Of a stretch of DNA of 64,000 nucleotides, positions 42,361 through 52,100 are shown one piece after another. Positions within the stretch are counted from its first letter, which is position 1; every line of letters begins with the position of its first letter. The translations under genes and the position numbers were made by a program. Origin of the DNA: Gibbula magus (Eukaryota; Mollusca; Gastropoda; Trochida; Trochidae); the NCBI GenBank assembly GCA_936450465.1, contig OW388293.1, positions 23,399,860-23,463,859 on the forward strand, read 5' to 3'. The notes under the pieces were generated by a model that had not been told where the DNA came from, made no database searches, and saw nothing but the letters and a program-made list of their open reading frames with translations.

Positions 42361-44562
42361 GATTTAAACAATATTTATTCATTATTCATGAGTGGATTGG
42401 TAAACAGGCATTAAGCCTATATGAATACCTCTCCAGTACAAAAATATACATAACACAACATCATCTATCAATACTGAGAAACGCACAACATTCAATAAAC
42501 ATAGTTGTATACAAGTAGGACAGTATTTTATAACAAAGATTAAGCAAGGACATCTGAATTAGAAACGTTTTGTCTGGGTAAAATAATAATGCAATGAAGT
42601 GACGATATTGTGATTAATTTCATCAGAAAGTGAATAATGTCCATGTAAAATGGATTTGAAGTCAAAGCCATGTTCATAGAAGAAACACCTTGATCGAATT
42701 CCAGCAAAATGTGGACATATTAATAGATAATGAATGGTATCCTCATGGTGATAGCCACATTCACAAGTGGAAGAATTTTGAAGAAAACGATCAAATTTAT
42801 GGGCATTTAGGTCACTACAACCGAATCTCATTTTACAATCATGGATAATTTGATTGTGTCTTGTACCTGTGTTTTTAATAACATGATGCACATTGCACGG
42901 TAAGGTTCGATCAACATGTTTCTTAAATGTATATAGCAAGGGAATCAATATTTTCTTACATTGTCATCCAACATATTCCACTCAAGCACACACGACGGAA
43001 GGAAAGACTTTTTATATGTTTCTGTGCGGAAAAGAGGATTTTGAAGAATATTGGATGTCCTAGATTCATATGTGGATGTAGAGGATATATTTATTGGAAT
43101 TAAGTATTTCGGAGTTTTTTCATTGAACATTTTGTGAAAAACGCTCATCTTGTGAAGTTTGCGTCTATCAGACAATGACGAAAAACCAGTTTCAATATAA
43201 ATTTTAGAATGACTTACTCCTCTAACGGATCCACATATGGTTCTTAAGGCATCCAAATGAAGTTTTTCTAATAAAGTTTCTTGTGTCTTAGTACAATTAT
43301 TCCAAATGTAATCACAATAATCAAAAATTGGTAGAACAAATGAACTATATAAGGTTTGAAGGCTTTTCCTTTGAAGGCGATATTTTAGGCTTCTCAAGCA
43401 ATTAATCATAAGACTACTTACTTACTTAATCCTCTTCATTCCTATTGGAACATAAGGCTGCAACAAAATCATAGGACTAACCTTGGATATAATATTTTCA
43501 ATATGTTTATTCCCCTGGCCATCACTTTGCAAAGTCAACCCTAAATGCTTATGAGAATCAACAGATTTGATAATTGTATCATCCATTACAAGGTCAGGCA
43601 TTAATGTTATCGCTTTCTTTCTAGAAAAAACTATAGTTTCTGTTTTATTTGGGTTAAAATTTACCTTCCACGTGTTTGCCCATGTTGCTATAAGTTTAAG
43701 GTCATCATTTAACATATTAGAAGAGAGGGCAGGATCATTAATTATCACATATAAGGATGTATCATCAGCGAATAATTTGATATTGCAATGGATATCTTCA
43801 ACAATATCATTAATATAGACCAAAAAGAGTAGAGGGCCCAAAACTGATCCTTGAGGGACACCCGCTTCTAATGATTTAACATTTGATTTATACCCATTGA
43901 TTACTGTGAATTGTTTTCGATTAGTAAGATAACTTTCAAACCATGATAAAAGAGAACCACGTTTCCTATTAGCCCATAGTTTATGCAAAAGGCCCTTGTG
44001 CCATACCCTATCAAACGCTTTACGTATATATGTCACAAAATACAGCGCGAACTTCCTTACCACTATCCATCGCCTTAGCTACATAATCATACACATGAGT
44101 GAGCTGGTAAGATGTAGAATCGCCAGTCGTAAAACCTGATTGTAATGATGTGATCGTTCCATTATCTAAAAAGAAGTTTGATACATGCTTAAAAACACAC
44201 TTCTCAAACACTTTTGACAAACAGCTAGTAAGTGACACAGGTCGGTAATTAGCACATTGATGCACGTCATTCTTTTTATGAATTGGTACAACAGATGCAT
44301 ACTTCCATATATCTGGAAACCGTGAAGTTGACAAAGAGATATTAAATAAATTACAGAGTGGAACTGATAGTTGTTCAGCTAACATTTTTAGAACACGATT
44401 ACTAAGATGGTCTGGACCAGTTGCCATAGTGACATCAAGCGACAGTAAAATATCTCTTATTTCATCACTTTGTAAACTTATGGCATGATCAATTTGTACA
44501 TGAGAATTATTATCTATAACGTCATCAAGAGCGTTGCTGACCATTGCCATGCTAGAGAAATA
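42361..44562 (-). pseudogene. 5'-truncated LINE (CR1/L2/Jockey-type RT) with 12-bp target-site duplication
   Basis: Minus-strand coding runs from 44550 to 42559 in four frames. The first (44020-44550) has HLSNRVLKMLAEQL, then VVPIHKKNDVHQCANYRPVS and SGFTTGDSTSYQL. The second (43422-44063) has RKAFDRVWHKGLLHKL (motif A), GVPQGSVLGPLLFLVYIND (motif B), FADDTSLY (motif C) and WKVNFNPNKTE. The third (42945-43409) has the connection/thumb region with LPIFDYCDYIWNNC. The fourth (42559-42948) has a C-terminal CECGYHHEDTIHYLLICPHF zinc-finger-like tail. Frameshifts separate all four. The minus-strand 3' end is AT-rich, with AATAAATATTG. The copy is truncated at its 5' end, typical of target-primed reverse transcription. 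Confidence 0.92.
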
Positions 44563-44574
44563 GTCAATTGAATT
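44563..44574. repeat. LINE target-site duplication, right
   Basis: GTCAATTGAATT borders the truncated 5' end of the LINE. The perfect 12-bp match fixes the insertion boundaries. Confidence 0.85.
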
Positions 44575-45185
44575 TAATAGTGTTTAACTTTAGAGTACAG
44601 GTATGGATTGTCTTAAATTAAGAAATAAGAATTTTCATTTAATCTCTGTCTCTTAAACTTACACGTACCTTGATTTTACGAATTAACACTTAAATGCTAC
44701 TGAACTGACGATAATGGATTAACAGCAAATGATCAGGATGCAACATACACATGTATATATGACCAAATAAATTACCTTATCTCGACGTTAGCGAACATAG
44801 ATGAACATTTTACGGGAGCTTCAACGACTTGAATTCACAAAATCGAATTGAAGCTATTCACATACCGAAAGGTAGGGCGGGGCGAATTCATCTACAGCAC
44901 TTGAACAAAAACGGAGGAGAATGCATTGAGCGAGGAATTGATTATTTTACAACTGTTAGTATCATGTTAAGTATTCTGTTAATTAATAAAAACCCAAACA
45001 GTTTTGTCTGAAAATTGGCATAAATGGTCTTTGTTTCAGGGTGACGTCCTATGGTTCATGATCAGTTTGTTTGTTGATTTTGGCATTGTCAATGTGACGT
45101 GTCATATACATTTATTGCGTATTTAGCTTTTTCAATTCTTCTTAGTTACATATATATAGTCTCTTTAATTAAACTGTTCATTTGT
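44575..45185. other. No gene seen
   Basis: AT-rich unique-looking sequence. Confidence 0.4.
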
Positions 45186-45413
45186 GTTAACCAACTTCCA
45201 AACGCAAGGCATAACTCTTGCCAGTCTGCATTACTGGCTGATTTAACTTTCCCTCGCTTTGCTGTGTCAAGACAGCGAATCGCTGCACCAGAAATGCATA
45301 GCGGGCCTGGCTTTCTAAACACAGATTTCTTAAGGAAATACTGCAAGGCCTAAATCAGCCAGTAATGGAGACTGGCAAGAGTTATGCCTTGCATTGGGAA
45401 GTTGTGTGTTAAC
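45186..45413. mobile_element. 228-bp palindromic element with ~60-bp arms
   Basis: The arm at 45186-45245 and the arm at 45350-45413 pair almost fully (shared core GCATAACTCTTGCCAGTCT, then ATTACTGGCTGATTTA). Only a few mismatches and one small gap occur. The ~104-bp loop is unrelated. The open frame on either strand reads the same peptide through the two arms, which shows the fold-back. Confidence 0.85.
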
Positions 45414-45544
45414 AAGAAAAATACAAAAAATGGCAAGTATTTCTAGTGCATTCACCCTAGGGAGCTGTGCCAAATTTACGTCTATCAGAGAGGTATCGAA
45501 TGTAAAAATTAGCTTAACGATCGATTGTTGGACCTCGATTTTTG

Positions 45545-45665
45545 TCGAGGCGAAATGGTCGTGTGGTAAGCTGTTGGTACAGTCAATGCTGGCGATAGTT
45601 GCCTTACTCTGAGGGCGTGGGTTCGAATCCCGCATGGGACTCGGCCCGAAAAAGTACAAGAATTT
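45545..45665 (+). mobile_element. tRNA-derived SINE head (B-box GGTTCGAATCCC)
   Basis: A perfect B-box GGTTCGAATCCC (45620-45631) follows an A-box-like GTCGTGTGGTAAGC (about 45559). The spacing is longer than in a tRNA, and no closed acceptor stem is visible. Confidence 0.5.
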
Positions 45666-46045
45666 GTACTATTGAAGGTAGTGTTATCCCAAATATAACC
45701 ATGTTATTTTTCCTCACTATCTAAATGTCAAATATTTCTAGAGAAAAATACAGATACAGATTTGAAGCATTCGTAAAATATACTTAACCGTCACATTTTC
45801 CGACATTTGGTGTATTCTATACTTTCAAGTTTTCATTCTGAAAAGTACTCTCACAACGCAACCTAAGAGATTTTAACTTATTAAATAGTTTACTGCCTTT
45901 CAATGGCGTCACTGGGATTACTGTTTCCTTTTTTTGCGGAAACAGACACTTTAACAAGCTGTGGAAAAAACACTCTTGCACATACTATTGTACGCTGATG
46001 CCTGATGGATTACAATAGTCAACAAGGTCTACGTATGATGTAAAG

Positions 46046-46182
46046 GATATAACACTCTCCCGAGGTTTTGGTTGAACATGTAAACATGAGGGAGAGGGAG
46101 AACCTGAGGGCCGAAGGCCCAAGGGTTCTCCCGATCCCGAATGTTTACATTTTCAAACAAAACCGAGGGGGAGTGTTATATC
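46046..46182. mobile_element. 137-bp near-perfect hairpin element
   Basis: The outer arms GATATAACACTCTCCCGAGG (46046-) and GGGGGAGTGTTATATC (-46182) pair. They are followed by GTTTTGGTTGAACATG against ATGTTTACATTTTCAAACAA, then GGGAGAACC against GGGTTCTCCC, and finally a GGGCC-GAA-GGCCC tip. Almost the entire element folds into one hairpin. Confidence 0.85.
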
Positions 46183-46384
46183 TGTCATATAAATCGGAGG
46201 AAAAGGCGACAAATTTATCAAAATCGGTTATTACTCATGAAACATATTTCCTGTGAAATTACATAGCCATGCCGTGAACAAAAAAAGTATCGCGCAAACG
46301 AATCTCACGCTCTACAAATGTCTCCCTTACTATCGTTACATTGAGGTTAAGGAAACGTGACTATTTGTTAAACGTTTCATTGTT

Positions 46385-46450
46385 AGGTCATGTGTGGCGT
46401 CCAGTTGAAGGAGCGAAGGGATGCACGTTCGAATCCCATCATGTCAGGTG
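46385..46450 (+). mobile_element. tRNA-like SINE/pseudogene fragment
   Basis: The B-box-like CGTTCGAATCCC lies at 46429-46440, preceded by GGCGTCCAGTTGAAGGAGCG. The remaining tRNA structure is not convincing. Confidence 0.35.
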
Positions 46451-47230
46451 TGAAATTTTAACTTAGAATCATTTTCGATATGTTCTGTGATTGAAATTAA
46501 AACATCAAATGAGGTTATTCTGGAATTTACAATGCAATTTAAAGTCTACTTTCAGGACCAGGGTTATTCTATAGAATGCCCCAGGGATTTCTGTATGGCC
46601 TCGAAAGGAGGTTTCCTTGGGAAAAGAATTACCTCCAAAATGACACAAATATGACACCCTAGGTTTATATGTAACAATGCAAACGGCAATCTACATTCCA
46701 TCACATATACAACATGTCCATACCATTCGAGCATATTACTAGAGCACTGGTTGTCACAAGAGATAAGATACTTTAATCAATCAAAACTTTAAAGGCCTAA
46801 TTCCTGACAAATTGGTTGTTTGCTAATGAGTTTTGTTGAAATGAACTCTCATCTTGATTAAAACCTATGGCCTCTAGATCAGTCATTGTCTGGTGCAATC
46901 CGATACGTATATCGTTACTCGATACCAAGTAACTGCGTCTCTGATGGATTCAATCAACGATTCCAATCGAAGATTCTATTCATCTCTGACTACATTCGAA
47001 TGATGATATAGGGAATATGGTCTTAATATGTATCTATTTCATCTAGAATAGTAGAAAAATGTACTAGATAGTGAATGTTATTTAACTCAAGAAGGAATAT
47101 AATATTTATGATTTTTTGTCTCAATTTATGTTTTGTAGTTTTGTTATATAAGATTAATTGCATTTCAAAAGTTTTCCAAACATGTCTGATTAGTTTGAAA
47201 ATATACTATAAGGAATGCGAGTTACATGTA
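46451..47230. other. No gene seen
   Basis: AT-rich, with chance frames only. Confidence 0.4.
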
Positions 47231-47231
47231 C

Positions 47232-47475
47232 ACGGGATGCAGCTCAGAGCGTCCGCTCATCACCCGGAAGGTCAGGTCGGGGTTCGATTCCCGGACGCCT
47301 AATACCAATTCAAAAGACCAAAAAATTGGGAGCCTTGGTTGGCGCTCAGCATTATAAGGATAGATAAACGCTTGAACTGGCGCTGAACTGTGGCTGCCGG
47401 GTACCAAAGGCACCAAACAAAGTTTCGGACTTACATTGTAATAAGGACAATAAAGTGTTACTATTATCATGTGAA
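47232..47475 (+). mobile_element. tRNA-derived SINE family C, fuller copy
   Basis: A-box region GGGATGCAGCTCAGAGCG, B-box GGGTTCGATTCCCGG (about 47279-47293), then CTAATACCA, TTGGCGCTCAGCATTATAAG, ACGCTTGAACTGGCGCTG and the tail ATTGTAATAAGGACAATAAA with GT(ATT). All blocks recur at 51424-51635. Confidence 0.8.
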
Positions 47476-47599
47476 ATATTAAGTACATCACCTCATCCTA
47501 TCAAAGTGAAATATTTCGAAGGAGATACAATATCCCGAACGAGGTATACTTGTAGCCCATTCATGATAAACTCTTAATTTGAAGCAATTAGAGCAACGA

Positions 47600-48025
47600 A
47601 AACATGGCCGAACATTGTAAATATTGCCCTCTCAGATTGCTGACAGTCGAACAATAGCCTAACATTATATATATTGCATCCTCAGACTGCTGACAGCCGA
47701 ACAATAGCCGAACATTGTCAATATTGCACCAATAGATTGCTTACAGCCTTACCACAACATTGCCAATATTGTATCCTCAAACTGCTGACAGCCGAACAAT
47801 AGCCGAACATTGTCAAGATTGCACCCGCAGACTGCTGACAGCCGAACATTGCCAATATTGCATCCTCAGACTGCTGACAGCCGAACAATAGCCGAACATT
47901 GTCAATATTGCACCAACAGATTGCTTACAGCCTTACCACAACAATGCCAATATTGCATCCTCAGACTGCTGACAGCCGAACAATATCCGAACATTGCCAA
48001 TATTGCACCCTCATACTGCTCACAT
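47600..48025. repeat. Minisatellite with ~184-bp higher-order period
   Basis: The array consists of short units such as CTGCTGACAGCCGAACAATA and CCGAACATTG(T/C)CAATATTGCA. A distinctive variant (TTGCTTACAGCCTTACCAC) appears at about 47738 and 47922, giving a higher-order repeat of about 184 bp over a basic unit of roughly 50-60 bp. Confidence 0.85.
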
Positions 48026-48777
48026 TGAAGTCAAAGCTTGTTGGATTCACCGCCACGAGGAGCCATTCTGCTATTACAGACCTTCTCGCGGCAATAATAC
48101 ATGCGTTTGTGATTTATGTTAAATACTTTTGAAAGAGACAGTAAATCCAAAATGGTCACGCCTGATCAGGCTTCATATGAACCCAACACATCGAGCCGCT
48201 TGAGGAGTGTAATTCATTTAACAATCGCCTATCAAAACTTTAAAGTTACTAACTACATGCATGTTTATTAAAACCTGCTGCGAAGATGCTTCAAATGGTA
48301 ACCTCATATCACATTTACTGTCAGAGTGAAGAGTTGTCCCACCTGATCTTATAACTAGTGTACCATCAGATTGAATCATTACTCAACATGTATTGGAACC
48401 CTCTTCTCCATGTACAAACCTTCAAAGAGACCTTGGCCTCGTCGCTATTGACATGTGAGCTTGACCTTTTAACTTTTGTTTGTAATGTTTGTCCCTGCTG
48501 TTAGTTAGTTTCGTAAATAATAAATATAATCTGAAAACAATGTAAATTCTTAAGACTAATGCAATGCACTGACTAGTGTATAGTATCTTTATTTGTGATG
48601 TATTTTCATCATTTCCTTACAAGGAGTAGCGTGACACAGCTTGAAATATATTTGTAAAAAGAAGTGAAGTTGCACGATAAATTAAGTACAGCAATAAATG
48701 GCAAATGTTATTTATTCACCGACCGTTACTGTGTGGCTATAACACGTTGTCTATGAAACTGGTCATCACTGCTACCT
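48026..48777. other. Intergenic, downstream of the BHMT-like gene
   Basis: No gene seen. CTTCTCCATGTACAAACCTT near 48402 is similar to TTCTCTCCATCTACAAACCT at the LINE fragment near 50656, suggesting a further LINE scrap. Confidence 0.35.
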
Positions 48778-48783
48778 TTTATT
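48778..48783 (-). terminator. Polyadenylation signal AATAAA of the BHMT-like gene
   Basis: AATAAA on the minus strand lies 78 nt past the TAA stop. It is the first canonical hexamer after the stop codon. Confidence 0.65.
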
Positions 48784-48860
48784 CTCATTTTCTTATTGAT
48801 TTGCCATGATTTAACTTGAATTCATTTCCCTTGTTCAATTCTGAATTGCAATGCAGAATG

Positions 48861-49129
48861 TTATACAGCAGCCTTAAGACCTTTTGTATTGTAGTCAGAA
48901 AAGGATTTGTCCTGTCCAAATATGAAGTGTTGTGACATATCAGGAGAGTATTTGGACGCAGGAGGTTTCCTCCCGTAGGCTTCAGCAACAACTCTGGTTA
49001 CGTTAGCGCTGTTTCCACAGCAGACTCCTACCACCTGGACTCCCATCTCCTTCGCCTTAATGCCAAAGTCGTACATCTCAGACCGGCCACAGAGATGCGC
49101 ATCCAGGTCAAAGGGAAATGATCGGGTGC
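48861..49129 (-). CDS. BHMT: BHMT-like coding exon 7 (zinc Cys293/Cys294, stop)
   Basis: 269 nt including TAA, acceptor TTTTCAG. It encodes residues 257-345: [20 protein letters not shown], then [15 protein letters not shown] with the CC zinc pair, [13 protein letters not shown], and the C-terminus TKGLKAAV. Confidence 0.97.
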
Positions 49130-52100
49130 CTGAAAACATGACAATACATATACGAAAGCACCGAACGTAAACAAAACTCTCTCAGTCTATTTCTTAACGC
49201 CAGGAGCTTGGGGTAGATAGTCGTAAGCCAATGCTTTTGTATGGTACTTACATACACTAAACGCTAAAAGAAACGGTACCCCACTTCTTTTTTTAATAAC
49301 TTTTTAAGTATCAAAGAGATTTGAGAAATGAATGGTTCAAAAGAAAGCTGAATAACGTAGCTTTAATCTAAAAACACGTTTAAAAATCCTGATGGATTCA
49401 TATTGTGGCAAAATGCAGCTTGTTTAAGAAGTTTAAAATTGTCCGGTTTTCGACCAGGCTGGTAGTAACCAATACAAGATGAAAATACTGTTATTGAGCC
49501 AGTTTAAGTGTGAAACGTATGAAATATATTTTTCTAGTCATTACAGATTTTTTCTCGTAATTTACCTAAGTGAAAACGAGTTTACTGTGTTGTCATATGA
49601 CTTAATAGTATTTAGGAGCACAGACGATTATTTATGTGAACATTTTTGCTTGAAAATGAAAACTTTTCATTTTTTTGTCTATCACCCAAACGCATTATCA
49701 CTCAAATGTAGCAAAATTCAAGCAGCATTTGCATGAACTGAATGCTTCTACAGGGTATAAAAGGTGCCTACGTATACTTTGCATTATATGGCACACATGT
49801 ACGAAATCATGCCGCGATTGACCAGTGGAGAAAGAGAAAGAGCTCTGGGGATGTTGCAGCTTGGGTTGACCAACAATGATGTTGCCAATGTCTTTGGATG
49901 TCACTTACACTTACACTTACCACTAAATGGATCAACTAGTGATAGCATAGTAGCATTTTGCGTTGTCCTGTACGGCACAGGGATAGCAGCAATATGACCC
50001 TGTTGGATACAATATCCAAACATCAAACATTACATTTCATCTTATTTAGTCACAAAAATGTCACTTGATCAGAAACTAGAAATAGCGATTTCATTTATGT
50101 GATACATTCACATTTGTCCTAATGATTGTTACATACCTCTTAGCAAATTGAACCTATGGCGAATCTGTGAGGGACGAGAGATACGCAAGGGTCTCTAGTT
50201 CTGCAATGAATTCTCCAGGAGAACGTACTGGTATAGTTACCATTTCAAATAATGTGATTCATGTATTGTATGGCGTTGACAGATGTATCAACACAAGCCT
50301 TTCTTTGCTGTGAAAAGAACAGAATTTAGCCAAGAAGGCATGCCTACTGAATGGTGAAAAAATGTCGAAATAACTTCTACCTTGCAGGCTTGTCGAAGTT
50401 CTTTCAACAATGGTAGAATTGTAGGTGGACCTCGGAAACAGTTGACTCCAACTACATCCGCTCCTGCCTCTTCCAGTTTACGACATGCATCAATGATAGA
50501 CATGCCATCGTACGTAGTGTCTGTCTGCAGAGGAGTCATGTTCACCATTGACGGAATGCCTGAAATACAAGGGGTCATTTGAAACATTCAGTAGAAGTTC
50601 AAAGTCCTCACCATCACTTTCAACTGGCTCAATGGCATAAATTCACCTATAAGACCTTCTCTCCATCTACAAACCTTCTCGTCAATTGAGGCCATGTGAC
50701 TCAGTGCTCCTCTTTGTGCCAGACACCAAGGCCAAACTTGCCGACAGATCATTCTCCGTCCTTGCACCAAAGCCGTGGAACTCTCTTCCTACTGACTTAC
50801 AGAAATCACCCAGTATAGTCTCCTGTTCAGAGAAGCTTACAACTCATAAAACTCTTTTGTAACAGCGCCGTTGAGCAGCTCTGGACTGGATATTATAAAT
50901 CCATCATCATTAGTATTATTATTATGCAGTACATAACTGTGTGATGCAATACTTGAGCACATCATCACTTATTCACTGATCTCTTTGAAATTCCAACTAA
51001 CAGAGACAGTCAATGACCGATTATGATAAAATCAAAAGAACTGGCAATGCAATAAGTAAAGATATATTAATTGAAAACAGCACATTTAGCAAGTTGACTT
51101 AATAAACGATCGCCTAATCAAGGTTAACATGATTTTCGGTTCTGTTTCAACGTTATGGATGCTTTGAGAGAAACATCAGAAAGTTCTGAATGAGATACGA
51201 TATACTAACCGGCTCCATACTTCTTGATACAATCAAGAGCTATCTTTGCCTCGCCGTACTCTGTGAAGGTTTCAGCGAGAATGAAATCTGCGCCGCATTT
51301 CACCGCCCATTCAATTTGCTCCTGCAGTACAACATTTGGACATTAAATCATGTGAGGAAAGGGGGGTATAACATGCCTAGAGTAAATACCTTGTAGATTA
51401 GTATATTGATCAGGTGTGTTACACCGGGGATGTAGCTCTGTTGGTAGAGCGTTCGCTCATCACCGGGGATCGATTCCCTGCCGCGTCATACCAAAAGACG
51501 TTGAAAGATGGGACTTGTTGCTTGCTTGGCGCTCAGCATTATAAGGATAGAACAACGCTTGAACTGGCGCTGCCAAGGGCACGAATAGAATCTAGATTTA
51601 CAATGTAATAAGGACAATAAAGTATTATTTTCAATGGGGCACGTAAAATAAGCGCCATTTTGAAAAAAAACCTTTCAATATGTTCATGCTTGAAACTAGA
51701 CATGACTTTAAAGGAACAAAAACATAAAGGGGTAGGTAAAGTAGTGTCTTCGTAATGGTTGTAATCTTGTTAACTTATTACATCGATTGCTTACATCTGA
51801 CAATTTAGCTTTCTTTATGCTACCTTGAAGATGGCATTGGCCTGCTGGTTGTTATCCGGACTATCTCTGCTGTACACGGTCGTGTTGCAGATGTTTCCTG
51901 CCATCAGAGTCCCCGTCTTGTCTGCAACTTCACGGGCAATCTTCAGTGCGTTCACATTCATTTTCTCCAGCAGATCTTCCTTACCGACAAGACGAAGCTT
52001 TTCACGGTGTCCATAGTACTAGAAAATAAACAACGAATGAGTTTGTCAACAATAGAAAATATCCGGGTTTTGAACCTTTTCTGAGTGACATTATATACTC

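Noticed and set aside
45099..45659. 84- and 109-codon frames sharing a peptide on opposite strands
   Set aside because: The shared peptide arises from the inverted arms of the fold-back element and the adjacent SINE.
47232..47305. tRNA gene with an intact-looking B-box
   Set aside because: A conserved non-tRNA body and AATAAAGT(ATT) tail follow, shared with two other copies, so it is a SINE.
47810..48132. 72- and 77-codon frames reading repeated peptides
   Set aside because: They are translations of the minisatellite; the repeated peptide follows the DNA unit.
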